NCBI RefSeq assembly: GCF_008711325.1
Contig: NZ_VXDB01000027.1
Location: 1 to 54,101, forward strand
Source: Roseibium sediminis
GTDB taxonomy: Bacteria; Pseudomonadota; Alphaproteobacteria; Rhizobiales; Stappiaceae
DNA length: 54,101 nucleotides
Reading direction: 5' to 3'
Part shown: in pieces, positions 1 through 7,837 of the stretch
How positions within the stretch are numbered: position 1 is the first letter of the stretch
Layout of the letters: each line of letters opens with the position of its first letter
Notes under the pieces: model-generated
The model's input: the letters and a program-made list of their open reading frames with translations, nothing else
What the model was told of the DNA's origin: nothing
The model's database searches: none
Translations under genes and position numbers: made by a program

Positions 1-78
1 CCGAAAGCCAAGACATTTCAGTCCCTCACCCCGGCCCTCTCCCAATGGGAGAGGGCGGTGTAGCAGCATCTCTATGTC

Positions 79-187
79 GTCACCCCGGACGAAGCGCAGC
101 GGAGATCCGGGGTCGGTGAACCCGGTACCTTACATGGACATTGGGGGCTCTCCGATCCCGGCTCGCGCTTCGCTTGGCCGGGATGAC
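79..187. repeat. Palindromic intergenic repeat, two inverted arms
   Basis: Two arms of about 40 bp, each able to fold on itself, lie in inverted orientation. The left begins GTCACCCCGGACGAAGCG; the right, read on the other strand, begins GTCATCCCGGCCAAGCGAAG. A single arm of the same type recurs at 13907-13951. The design matches the small palindromic intergenic repeats common in alphaproteobacterial genomes. No coding capacity is supported. Confidence 0.75.
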
Positions 188-210
188 GGAAGAGGGTGTG
201 CCGCCTTTGT

Positions 211-250
211 TCCCCTCCCCCTTGTGGGGAGGGGTTAGGGGTGGGGTGGA
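211..250. repeat. Single arm of the CCCCTCCCC...GGGGAGGGG repeat
   Basis: A hairpin-forming arm (CCCCTCCCCCTTGTGGGGAG followed by a G-rich run) matches one arm of the two-arm elements at 13769-13886 and 14797-14918. The partner arm is missing here. The rest of 1-327 shows no supportable gene; the small reading frame on the minus strand across 80-301 is made entirely of repeat sequence. Confidence 0.7.
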
Positions 251-332
251 CACTTCAGGGCGTTCTGGCCTCTGATCCGGTGACAAGATCTTCATCCTCA
301 CCCTTGCCCTCCTGACAAGGGAAAGGTCGCGC

Positions 333-413
333 CTATTTCGGATCGAGATCCTAAAGGATCAGGTTTTCCAGAAAGGCGACGAGGGCCTGACGGTCGGCGG
401 TGGGCAGTGCTTC
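333..413 (-). pseudogene. Duplicated 3' end of the di-haem oxidoreductase gene
   Basis: Bases 328-413 match 1108-1193, the 3' end of the gene at 1113-2648, at all but two of 86 positions. Read on the minus strand it still encodes the C-terminal motif EALPTADRQALVAFLENLIL. One mismatch turns a Gln codon into TAG, so it ends before the QDLDPK of the intact gene. Upstream of the motif the frame is not homologous to the intact gene. This is a gene-end fragment and not an independent gene. Confidence 0.8.
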
Positions 414-497
414 GGTGTTGGAAGCTAGCAAGTCGTCCGGTTTTTTTCTTGGGCCAGCGGGTGTGCTCTCATTTATAGTCGGTGCCATCTAATTTTC

Positions 498-1046
498 TTG
501 GAGGAGGTATTGGAGAAATTGACTTCTGCTGAAAACATCTCTTCGGTGAAGCAAGATTGGGCTTATTTTTATGAGCGGAGATCAAGAAAAGACTGGGGTA
601 CACTAGGTTCAATTGCGATAATTGCTCTTTTTGCTTCTGTATGGGCTAAAGATTTCTACTTCTCCTTCTTCGTGGCGAGGGGGCAGATTTTTCCGATTTG
701 GCCTTTTCTCGGAATAATATTGGCCATTTTGTTTTTTTGCTTGGTGTTAAGAGATATTCTTCGAAACGAATCATGGGGATCCCGCATCCATTTGGATACA
801 GGTGAACTGGTTCGGTGGTCTTGTCGATTGGTTAATGGGAACCCCGAGACTGTAAATACTATTCATATTCGAGAAATTGGGCGCATTGAGACGACTGACA
901 CGGATGATGGAATTATACTCAAGCTCTTTCGGGAAGATGGGAGCCAGGTCAAAGGTTTTAATGAGACCTTGGTTCCATCGAACCCTAAGCAATGGGCGTA
1001 TCAGATGTCCGAAAACTACCCACACATAGTCTATCGCTTTGGTTGA
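498..1046 (+). CDS. Orphan two-TM membrane protein, unknown function
   Basis: A 182-aa protein with a polar N-terminus, two hydrophobic spans (about residues 36-55 and 66-86) and a soluble C-terminal half of about 95 residues rich in alternating beta-like sequence. I recognise no family. The longest start is TTG at 498. A strong GGAGGAGG at 500-507 fits the in-frame TTG at 519 better, which would give a 175-aa product. The gene is visibly AT-richer than its neighbours and sits between two copies of the 3' end of the adjacent di-haem gene, both signs of recent acquisition. The layout (inner-membrane hairpin plus cytoplasmic domain) resembles small immunity or accessory membrane proteins, but that is only inference. 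Confidence 0.7.
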   Translation: MEEVLEKLTSAENISSVKQDWAYFYERRSRKDWGTLGSIAIIALFASVWAKDFYFSFFVARGQIFPIWPFLGIILAILFFCLVLRDILRNESWGSRIHLDTGELVRWSCRLVNGNPETVNTIHIREIGRIETTDTDDGIILKLFREDGSQVKGFNETLVPSNPKQWAYQMSENYPHIVYRFG

Positions 1047-1107
1047 AACGGAAATTGGAGCAAAGACTGCCCCCCGGATGGGGTGCCAGGGGGCTGCCGT
1101 AGTGTTA

Positions 1108-1193
1108 CGCGCCTATTTCGGATCGAGATCCTGAAGGATCAGGTTTTCCAGAAAGGCGACGAGGGCCTGACGGTCGGGGGTGGGCAGTGCTTC
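1108..1193. repeat. Direct repeat, second copy of 328-413
   Basis: This 86-bp segment holds the stop codon and last codons of the di-haem gene. It recurs 780 bp upstream with two substitutions. The pair brackets the orphan gene at 498-1046. Confidence 0.85.
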
Positions 1194-2648
1194 ATAGGCT
1201 GACCGGCTGGCCTCGGCTTCGCCGCCATGGGCGATGATCGCGTCGTGGAGCGTGGTCGCATTGCCGTTGTGCAGCCATGGCCCGGTGGAGCCAACGCCCG
1301 CAAGCGACCGGGTCGGCCAGACAGAGGCGCCGAAGCCGTGCACATCGACCGGGTCGGCCAGTTTCTCACCCATGTCGTGGCGCTTGAAATCGGAATACCA
1401 GGCAATCCGGGCCCCGCCAGAGGCGGTTTTCGGGAAGGCACCCAGATTGCGGGCGTCGCCATTGGCCAGAACCACGTGGTTGTTCGGGCTGTCTGCGGTC
1501 AGGTCGAAGGTGACGGCGGCGTCCTGAAGAAGGCCGGCCTCAAGGGCTGTCTGGCCGGAGGGGAGCGTCGTTTCAAAGAAACCGGCCTGACGGCTCGGCT
1601 CGCGGAACATCGGGTCCACGACCTCCAGAACGGGCATGTGGCAAGAGCTGCACTGGGCCTTGGCGAACAGGGCTTCCCCCTTGCGAATTTCAGCAGCTTC
1701 ACCGTCGCCCAGTTCCATCAGGCCGAGCTCGGCCAGTTCAAGCTTGGACGTGGGGCGTTCCAGGGCCGCCATGTAGATTGTCAAGGCGGTCAAGTCGCCG
1801 ATCGTCAGCTCGTTGGTGACACCGTCATGATCCCCGTCGGTTTCCCCGACCAGCTCAACCGCCTGCATGCCCAGTTCATTATGGGCGGCGTGGCGTGTGA
1901 AGGTGCGAAGGCTCGCATGGGCGCCCTTCCAGCCAAACATCTTGATGATGAGATCGGCATCAACACCCTCGACCATGCCTGTGTCAAAGGCCGCAACGCA
2001 ATTGCCGTTGCCCGGGGTCGGGGTCGGGGTTAGGGCCGGGGACGCGGCAAGTATTCCAAAGGAAACGCCCTTGGCGACAAGTGACACGCTGCCCGACTTG
2101 CCCGTCTCGCACACGGATCTTCCAAGCCCGGCTTCCTGCGCCTTCAGCTCCGCTGTCATCTCCTCTGCGATCCTTTGCACCGCTCCAAGGGCAAAGAGGT
2201 GCGGGGTGTTGCGCACAAGGAACTTCTTTGGGTCGCCCGAATGCAGCGGATCCACAATCCCGTTCATCGGGTTGGGGCCTGCACCATTGCCATAAGGGGC
2301 GGCGTGGCAGGCAATGCAGGACTGGGCGACGGGGCCAGCTTCACGGGCGGGCAGATGCGTCGTCCATTCCCCGTCTGCATTGAGGTCAGCTCGCGGCATG
2401 CGGGTAAAGCGCTGGCCATCGCGGCCAACCATCGCCCCGGCACCACGCTCGATCGTGAACATGGCCTCCGTCAGCTCGTCACCAGCCTCAAAGGCTTCCT
2501 CGAAGGCCTTACGGGGGTCTTCGCGGACGATCTCGTTCAGCCGAAACTGGTTCATGGGGGCGGGGGCTTCCGCGTGAGATTGGCTGGAAAGAAGAAGGGG
2601 GTACAGGAAAGTAAGTACGACAGCCTTTTGAATGGCGCTCGAAGTCAT
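1113..2648 (-). CDS. Di-haem cytochrome c oxidoreductase / putative peroxidase
   Basis: A 511-aa exported protein with an N-terminal signal peptide (hydrophobic core VVLTFLYPLLLSS, then AEA). Two c-type haem motifs are visible: CIACH near residue 111 and CSSCH near residue 333. The second half holds the SGGARIAWYSDFKRHDMG and WLHNGNATTLHDAI segments typical of the di-haem oxidoreductase family related to MauG and CcpA. Such proteins act in the periplasm on peroxide or thiol substrates; the substrate here is unknown. The start is taken at ATG 2648, which has GGAGG eight bases upstream; a TTG two codons earlier is the longer alternative. It is monocistronic by position, and its 3' end is duplicated at 328-413. 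Confidence 0.8.
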   Translation of the reverse strand: MTSSAIQKAVVLTFLYPLLLSSQSHAEAPAPMNQFRLNEIVREDPRKAFEEAFEAGDELTEAMFTIERGAGAMVGRDGQRFTRMPRADLNADGEWTTHLPAREAGPVAQSCIACHAAPYGNGAGPNPMNGIVDPLHSGDPKKFLVRNTPHLFALGAVQRIAEEMTAELKAQEAGLGRSVCETGKSGSVSLVAKGVSFGILAASPALTPTPTPGNGNCVAAFDTGMVEGVDADLIIKMFGWKGAHASLRTFTRHAAHNELGMQAVELVGETDGDHDGVTNELTIGDLTALTIYMAALERPTSKLELAELGLMELGDGEAAEIRKGEALFAKAQCSSCHMPVLEVVDPMFREPSRQAGFFETTLPSGQTALEAGLLQDAAVTFDLTADSPNNHVVLANGDARNLGAFPKTASGGARIAWYSDFKRHDMGEKLADPVDVHGFGASVWPTRSLAGVGSTGPWLHNGNATTLHDAIIAHGGEAEASRSAYEALPTPDRQALVAFLENLILQDLDPK

Positions 2649-2711
2649 GTGCAAGTCCTCCGTGTGACTTGCCAGATCGTAGCTGTGTTGCGACCTCAGA
2701 TTGTGTCTGAA

Positions 2712-2759
2712 AGTGTATCGTCTGTCGCAAGTATATGCTGGTTTGTATCAGAGTGTATC
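2712..2759. promoter_or_regulatory. Three TGTATC repeats upstream of the di-haem gene
   Basis: TGTATC occurs at 2714-2719, 2744-2749 and 2754-2759 (GATACA on the coding strand of the di-haem gene). Spacings are 30 and 10 bp, so all three face the same side of the helix. They lie 66-111 bp upstream of the start at 2648 in an AT-rich stretch, which suits activator or repressor sites. The binding protein is unknown. Confidence 0.4.
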
Positions 2760-2841
2760 AAGTGTGACGGGGAGTGGTGTTTAATATATGAAAGTATAAC
2801 GTAAGTATGAAGTTATATGAGTTGGTTTAGGGGGAGTTGGG

Positions 2842-2877
2842 AAAAGAAAAGGCCGGACGATGGTGGGGCGTCCGGCC
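2842..2877 (-). terminator. Rho-independent terminator of the ParA-like gene
   Basis: Read on the minus strand: stem GGCCGGACG / CGTCCGGCC (2851-2859 with 2869-2877), nine perfect pairs, followed by TTTTCTTTT. It begins 39 bp after the stop of the gene at 2916-3623. Confidence 0.85.
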
Positions 2878-2915
2878 GAGTCGATGGGACAAGTGCACAT
2901 TTTCTTTTCAGAGTT

Positions 2916-3623
2916 TCAGGATGCTGCCTTTTGTTTTTGGTACCAGCGGTTCCTTGAAGTCACTGTTTCGAGGCGGCCGAGAACCTCGGCCACATACATG
3001 GTTGCATTTTCTTTTGCATTTTCGAGGTTGGACACCGGATGGTTGGCCAGCTGTGACAGGCTGCCACCAAAATCGAACAGGTCGCGGAAGGCGGCCCGCT
3101 CAACGAGGGGTGTCATGAGGGTTTCCACGCCGATGGCAGCCAGGTGTTCCTGAACGGCCCGCATGGCGCGGGTGGTCACCACTGCGGTGGTGCGTGTCAG
3201 CAGGACGCAGTGCTGAATGTCATGATGGACGATTTTCTGAAGCTTGCGGACAAGGGCAAGGATCTTCGATCCGCCGCGTGCATCCATTGCCGATCCCTGG
3301 ATCGGCACGATCACCAGATCGGACATGGAAATCGCATTGGCAACGAGAAGGTTTTCCGTGCCCTCCAGATCGACGATCACGTAGTCGGACGTCGTGGAGG
3401 CATCTTGTATCTGACCGATGATGCTGGACGCAGAAGTCACGCTGACCACGGAAATGCGCGGGTTCACATTCGGAAGCTCTGCCCATTTCGATAGCCACTT
3501 TTGCGGGTCGGCGTCGACAAGTGTAACGGTCTTGCGGCGATCGGCGATTTCGGTCGCAAGCAAAAGCGCAGCCGTGGTTTTTCCGGCTCCCCCTTTGGCA
3601 TTTGCAAACGAAATGACTGGCAC
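2916..3623 (-). CDS. Orphan ParA/MinD-type P-loop ATPase
   Basis: A 235-aa protein beginning MPVISFANAKGGAGKTTAAL, with the deviant Walker A motif KGGAGKTT at residues 10-17 characteristic of ParA/MinD/Soj ATPases. DADPQKWLSKWAE carries the family's switch Asp, and YVIVDLEG is the Walker B region. Such dimeric ATPases position DNA or protein cargo. No parB-like gene, centromere repeat or plasmid replication gene lies nearby, so this is an orphan of the kind that places non-chromosomal cargo or descends from a plasmid. It starts at GTG 3623 with GGGAGGG upstream. Palindromes at 3639-3702 may allow autoregulation, as ParA proteins often repress their own promoters. It has its own terminator. 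Confidence 0.85.
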   Translation of the reverse strand: MPVISFANAKGGAGKTTAALLLATEIADRRKTVTLVDADPQKWLSKWAELPNVNPRISVVSVTSASSIIGQIQDASTTSDYVIVDLEGTENLLVANAISMSDLVIVPIQGSAMDARGGSKILALVRKLQKIVHHDIQHCVLLTRTTAVVTTRAMRAVQEHLAAIGVETLMTPLVERAAFRDLFDFGGSLSQLANHPVSNLENAKENATMYVAEVLGRLETVTSRNRWYQKQKAAS

Positions 3624-3638
3624 ATCGCCCTCCCGAAA

Positions 3639-3702
3639 ATCACCGGTGATGATTCACCTTATGGTTGTGATTATTGGTAATGCGTGGTTAACAAATTGTT
3701 AA
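3639..3702. promoter_or_regulatory. Two palindromes upstream of the ParA-like gene
   Basis: ATCACCGGTGAT (3639-3650) is a perfect 12-bp palindrome just upstream of the ribosome-binding site of the ParA-like gene. TTAACAA-A-TTGTTAA (3688-3702) is a perfect 15-bp palindrome in an AT-rich tract. The whole 3624-3962 gap separates divergent genes and holds no reading frame I can support, so these are candidate operators. Which protein binds is unknown. Confidence 0.45.
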
Positions 3703-3962
3703 AATTTAGAATAAGGCAAAAGAATATTGTCAATGACTGCAGGGTAAGGAGCGTATTTGCGCAAAATTACCAAGGGTAAGATATTAAAAGTGCGCGAAGT
3801 GGGGTGGCGGTGTTTCACAAATTACTGGGAATAATTCCAATGAGGAAACCGGTCGGTCATGCACAGAAGTGACGCCGCATCGCCTTCAAACCGGCATGGT
3901 TTTGAAATAGACTCGGGAAATTGTTGCTTTTTGTAGGTTCGAATTTGTCCGGAGAAGACCTT

Positions 3963-4859
3963 ATGTCGCCTGCCATTTTGTCCAAGTTTGCGAGATGTCT
4001 GGCAATGGCGGCCTGTCTCATGACGCTAAACTCGGCAGCGGGCGCCCAGTCCCTTGCGCCCTTCAAGGATGATCTCTTCCAGTACAAGAAGGTGACGGCG
4101 TCCCATTTCGATGGTGATTTCCTCGTGGTGGAGTACTCCAAGCAGCGCGATCTCTATGACCGGGACAAGGTCGATCAGCGCGAGGTGTTCGGCAACTACG
4201 TCTCCTACAAGCCCAAGAGCAGCCGCGAGAGTTACGAATTGCGGGCCAATGGCCGAACCGTTCGCTACATGGGTGTCGGCAGGGCGCAGGGTGGCGCAAA
4301 TGCGGTCGTGATCTATATTCACGGTCAGGGCGGCAACCGCTTTCAGGGCATGAATGACGTCACCTTTGGCGGCAATTTCAATCGTGTGCAGAACCTGATG
4401 GTCCGGAACGGCGGGGCGTATCTGTCCGCCGAGTTCGCTGATTTTGGTGCCAAGGGCACGGCTGATATCGATGCCCTGATCCGTTATCAGAAGCAGGTGT
4501 CTCCACGGGCCAAGGTAATTGTCGCCTGCGGTTCGATGGGCGGCATCATCTGCTGGAACCTTCTGAAGAACGGACAATACGCGCAAAATCTCAGCGGCAT
4601 TCTTTTCCTCGGGTCGCCAAAGGACCCGGGCTTTCTGTCCTCTGGAGCCCTGTCACGTCGTGTGCCCATCTACATGGGCTATGGCAGCGACGATACGGTC
4701 TATAACTGGGAAACGCAGGCGAATTTCTTCAAGCAGATCCGCCAGTCTGCGCCGGGATATCCGATCAAGTTCACGCTGTTCGATACAGGTGTCCACGGAA
4801 CGCCGATCCGCATGACCGATTGGCGTCTGGTGCTCAACTGGATGTTCCAGGCGGGGTAG
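3963..4859 (+). CDS. Secreted alpha/beta hydrolase
   Basis: About 298 aa from ATG 3963, chosen because GGAGAAG stands just upstream; a TTG 14 codons earlier lacks a site. The N-terminus (KFARCLAMAACLMTLNSAAGAQ) is a signal peptide. Near residue 110 lies VVIYIHGQGGNR, the oxyanion-hole HG region, followed by a nucleophile elbow ACGSMGG. A late acidic loop (GYGSDDTVYNWE) and DTGVHGTP supply candidate catalytic Asp and His. It is therefore a periplasmic or secreted serine hydrolase of unknown substrate. Its 3' end overlaps the convergent LysR gene by 26 bp. Confidence 0.7.
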   Translation: MSPAILSKFARCLAMAACLMTLNSAAGAQSLAPFKDDLFQYKKVTASHFDGDFLVVEYSKQRDLYDRDKVDQREVFGNYVSYKPKSSRESYELRANGRTVRYMGVGRAQGGANAVVIYIHGQGGNRFQGMNDVTFGGNFNRVQNLMVRNGGAYLSAEFADFGAKGTADIDALIRYQKQVSPRAKVIVACGSMGGIICWNLLKNGQYAQNLSGILFLGSPKDPGFLSSGALSRRVPIYMGYGSDDTVYNWETQANFFKQIRQSAPGYPIKFTLFDTGVHGTPIRMTDWRLVLNWMFQAG

Positions 4860-5760
4860 GCAGCTGTCCGAGTGTCGATTGCAGTCGCTCTGCCAGAAAA
4901 TCGAAGACAAGGCGGATCTTGCGACTGGTTTTCAGTTCCCTGTGGGTGACAATCCAGAGCGGAAAGCTGATCGGCGCACTGTCCGAAAACAGCGGAACGA
5001 CCTCCGGGCTGCGGCGCGCAACGTCATCGGCCATCACGCCGACGCCCAGCCCGTCGCGCACCATCTGCCAGGCAACGACGCCGCTGACGCAATTGTAGCG
5101 GACATTGGAGGCTGTGACCGGGAACCCGAAGTCACTCATCCGTTGCGCCATCAGCTCCTTGTCGCCGAACCCGATGAAGGGCAGCGTCTTGAGGTCCTCA
5201 AGCTTAGGTGGATGCGGCAGGCGCTCCATGAATGTGCGTGAGACATAGGGGCGGGCGGTCATATCGCAGATCAGCCGGGCAAAGAGGTCGGGTTCGGTCG
5301 GGCGTACATGCCGAAGCGCAATATCCGCCTCGCGCTTGCGCAGGTCGCTGAGTTGGTAGGTTGCAACGATCTCGATGGAAAGACCGGGCGCGCGTTCCGT
5401 CAACTCGGGAAGGAGTCCCGGCAGGATATGTGCCGCAATGACGTCCGACACGGAGATCGTGACATCTCCGTCGACAATTGTGGACTGGCCATTGGCTGCC
5501 AGAGAAAAGGCAGCCGCAGCTTCGGCCATCTCCTGAATGTGCGTGAGGAGCTTCGTGCCTGTCGGTGTCAGGCTGACACTGCGCCCCTGCCGCTCGAACA
5601 GGATGACGCCGAGCTCCTCTTCCAGAGCGGTGATCTGCCGGCCGATGGTGGGTTGCGTCAGGCCAAGCACCTTCGCCGCCGCCGAGAGTGATCCTTCTTC
5701 TGCGGTGGCAAGAAAGGCCCGAGCCTGATTCCAGTCAAAGGTGAGAGCTGACCAATTCAT
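4834..5760 (-). CDS. LysR-family transcriptional regulator
   Basis: 308 aa. The N-terminal winged helix-turn-helix spans about residues 10-67 (AAKVLGLTQPTIGRQITALEEELGVILFER), followed by the usual LysR effector-binding domain. The sequence is of the subgroup that starts with NWSALTFDWNQARAFLATAEEGS. It is divergent from the methyltransferase gene at 5861, with 100 bp between starts, so that gene is the natural candidate target. The effector is unknown. Confidence 0.88.
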   Translation of the reverse strand: MNWSALTFDWNQARAFLATAEEGSLSAAAKVLGLTQPTIGRQITALEEELGVILFERQGRSVSLTPTGTKLLTHIQEMAEAAAAFSLAANGQSTIVDGDVTISVSDVIAAHILPGLLPELTERAPGLSIEIVATYQLSDLRKREADIALRHVRPTEPDLFARLICDMTARPYVSRTFMERLPHPPKLEDLKTLPFIGFGDKELMAQRMSDFGFPVTASNVRYNCVSGVVAWQMVRDGLGVGVMADDVARRSPEVVPLFSDSAPISFPLWIVTHRELKTSRKIRLVFDFLAERLQSTLGQLPTPPGTSS

Positions 5761-5860
5761 GCGTTTATGTATATCATGTCAGCAAAATTCGGCAATTTAC
5801 GTTTGAAAGAACTGCCATTACCACTTCCTGCACCAACAGTTCGCACACAGGTTCAAGACC

Positions 5861-6493
5861 ATGACTGCAAGTTTCTGGGATGGAGTTGCCCGCAAATATG
5901 CCTCTGCAAAGATCGGTAACCCGCAAGCCTACGAGAGCTGGCTGGCCAGAGTGGCGGCACGTCTGTCCGTTCGCGATGAGGTGCTGGAAGTCGGCTGCGG
6001 CACGGGCACGACGGCCCTGCGTCTTGCTGCGAATGTAAAGCACATGACAGCCAGTGATTATTCGTCGGAGATGATCGCGATCGCCAAGGAAAAGCTGATC
6101 GCAGGCGGCCACGACAACGTGACCTTTGTGCGCGCAGATCCCTTTGATCCGGCACTGGAACAAGAGGGTGAGAACGGAGCCGGCTATGACGTCGTGATGG
6201 GGTTCAACTTCCTTCATCTCGTCGACGACCCATCCGCAATGGTGAACCGCCTTGCCGGTCTGGCGCGTCCCGGCGGCCTTGTCATCACCAAGACCGCCTG
6301 CCTGAAATACCGGTCACTCTACCTGTTGCCGATTGTCGGGCTGATGCGGCTTCTCGGCAAGGCGCCACCGGTCCGCAGTCTTTCCATCTCGGAAGTGGAC
6401 GAGATGATGCTGGATGCCGGCCTCAATATCCTTGAGCACCGCACATTCGGCGGCGTTGTCCGCTCGCGGTTTCTCATCGCCCGCAAGGGCTGA
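5861..6493 (+). CDS. Class I SAM-dependent methyltransferase
   Basis: 210 aa with the glycine-rich SAM motif EVGCGTGTTALRLA near residue 45, a DYSSEMIAIAKEKL motif II region and a later YDVVMGFNFLHLV motif. The fold is that of small-molecule methyltransferases of the UbiE/type-11 kind. The C-terminal part (RSLYLLPIVGLMRLLGKAP) is more hydrophobic, which may mean a lipophilic substrate; this is inference. It is divergent from the LysR gene at 4834-5760 and probably regulated by it. Confidence 0.8.
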   Translation: MTASFWDGVARKYASAKIGNPQAYESWLARVAARLSVRDEVLEVGCGTGTTALRLAANVKHMTASDYSSEMIAIAKEKLIAGGHDNVTFVRADPFDPALEQEGENGAGYDVVMGFNFLHLVDDPSAMVNRLAGLARPGGLVITKTACLKYRSLYLLPIVGLMRLLGKAPPVRSLSISEVDEMMLDAGLNILEHRTFGGVVRSRFLIARKG

Positions 6494-6504
6494 CATCGCA
6501 CAGG

Positions 6505-6954
6505 TTATGCCGAATGCATGAGTTGGTGCAGGGGCGGGCGTCCGAGGCCTTGGGTGAAGGCCGCCTCCCAGCACACTTCGCTGTCTTCCGGCAGGTGGCC
6601 GCGGCCAAGGACAAGGTCGGTTGAGCGCAGGCGTTCGGTCGTGAGCCAAAGCTCCACACGCTGCATTTGTTGGCCGAGCATGACCGTTACGGCGCTGCGA
6701 TAGATGCGCTCGCGTCGACCACCTGGCCATCGCATGTCGCGAGCGCCGGTGAGGCGAAGTGTGTGGATTTGTTCGCCATCGGAGCTCAAGAGGCTGAACT
6801 GCAGGCGCGCATGCGTGTTGCGCGAAATGACGATTGGCCGGGAGACCGACAGGAAGCTGTTGTCAAATGTGGTCTCGAGTGTTGCCGGCATTCCGGTGAT
6901 CGCCATTTCCGGAATGGACACGTATTCGTAACGCCCGAAAAGCTGCTGAGCCAT
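6505..6954 (-). CDS. Retropepsin-like (RimB/zinc-protease-like) protein lacking catalytic Asp
   Basis: 149 aa from ATG 6954, preceded by GGGAGGAG; a GTG eight codons upstream overlaps that site. The layout recalls the bacterial retropepsin-like family (PF05618): an early YEYVSIPEM strand, then ATLETTFDNSFLS where active members have A-K-I-D-T-G-A, and a later block RIYRSAVTVMLG...LWLTTERLRSTDLVLGR matching the family's R..V.v.lG...L..R.....LLGR pattern. If this is right, the catalytic Asp-Thr-Gly is replaced by Glu-Thr-Thr and the protein is probably not a protease. It follows the DUF992 gene by 76 bp and may share its transcript. The family call is tentative. Confidence 0.5.
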   Translation of the reverse strand: MAQQLFGRYEYVSIPEMAITGMPATLETTFDNSFLSVSRPIVISRNTHARLQFSLLSSDGEQIHTLRLTGARDMRWPGGRRERIYRSAVTVMLGQQMQRVELWLTTERLRSTDLVLGRGHLPEDSEVCWEAAFTQGLGRPPLHQLMHSA

Positions 6955-7030
6955 TGCTCTCTCCTCCCTAAAGGTCACCGGATGGCGGTTTCCCGCCGAC
7001 CGCCATCCGGCAAGTTGGTGTCTCCCGCGC

Positions 7031-7552
7031 TTAGTTCTTGCGCTCGATTTTCATGGAAGACACGCCAACGGCGACGTTGAGGCCTGTTCCGGCCTGAACG
7101 CTGAACGGCTGCAGAACGATCTGCTTGTCGGAGCCGCCGATCAGGGCGTTCGCACCGAAGGCAACGCCGATTGCGCCGCCGGCGGATACGCCGCTATAGC
7201 GTCCTGCGAAGCCTTCCTTCACCGTGGCAGCGTCTGGCGCGTAGACGGCTCAACGCATGTACTGTTTGCCGGTCACGCCGATGTCGATACCAAGCTTCGA
7301 GATGTTGCCGACATAGGAATCGGTCTTGCCGGTCTGGCTGTTCTCAAACGTGCATTGAACGCCTTTGGACGAACCGACAACAAGGCCAATGCCGCCGTCG
7401 ATTTCGCAAGCTAGAACACCGAACCGGGTGCGGCCTTCAGGACCCTTTTCCGCGAGCGGCTTTTCAGCGGGCAGCTTCTTGGCCGCAAGCGCTTCACCAA
7501 CAGGTGCCAGAGCGAGAACGGTCAGGGCAGCGAGGATCATCTGTTTTTTCAT
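7031..7552 (-). pseudogene. DUF992-family secreted protein with an in-frame TGA
   Basis: Read as one frame from ATG 7552 this encodes a DUF992 protein of about 173 residues: signal peptide (MKKQMILAALTVLALAPVGEALA), then RFGVLACEIDGGIGLVVGSSKGVQC, YVGNISKLGIDIGVTGKQYMR, and after the break AVYAPDAATVKEGFAGRYSGVSAG to SVQAGTGLNVAVGV. A TGA at 7250-7252 interrupts it where the family usually has Trp (M-x-W-A-V pattern), so TGG to TGA is the likely change. Everything downstream stays in frame and conserved, so the stop is recent, read through, or a sequencing error. GGAG lies seven bases before the ATG. The family is of unknown function and periplasmic or secreted by its signal peptide. Confidence 0.8.
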
Positions 7553-7593
7553 TTCAATACTCCAGAGAACGGGATGTTCCGTTTGCGGGCCCC

Positions 7594-7725
7594 TCATGGG
7601 ACCAGCAAAAACACGAAGAGGACGCTGGCTCCGTACACAGTGACGGCGAGCCAAAACGCACAGTCGAGCACGGTCATGGTGATCTTGCCGGAGCAAGTTT
7701 CCTGCGGTGTCTGATGTGGTTTCAT
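7594..7725 (-). CDS. 43-aa single-span membrane peptide
   Basis: From ATG 7725, with GGAGAGG nine bases upstream, to TGA at 7594. It begins MKPHQTPQETCSGKITMTVL and continues into one hydrophobic span (CAFWLAVTVYGASVLFVFLL) at the C-terminus. It stands 41 bp upstream of the DUF992 gene on the same strand and is the first gene of the leftward set opposite the LysR gene. The good ribosome-binding site and clean membrane span support it, but no family is recognised. Confidence 0.55.
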   Translation of the reverse strand: MKPHQTPQETCSGKITMTVLDCAFWLAVTVYGASVLFVFLLVP

Positions 7726-7837
7726 TGCTTTGAACCTCTCCATGAAGTTCAAATAGGCTGGAATTTCAGATAAGAAAAACGCTAAATAATAATCGATGAG
7801 ATGAGATTCGCTTATCACATAACGTAGGGGCTGAAGA

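Noticed and set aside
80..301. Minus-strand reading frame at the left end
   Set aside because: It consists of palindromic repeat sequence only; the predicted protein is low-complexity Pro/Ser/Arg.
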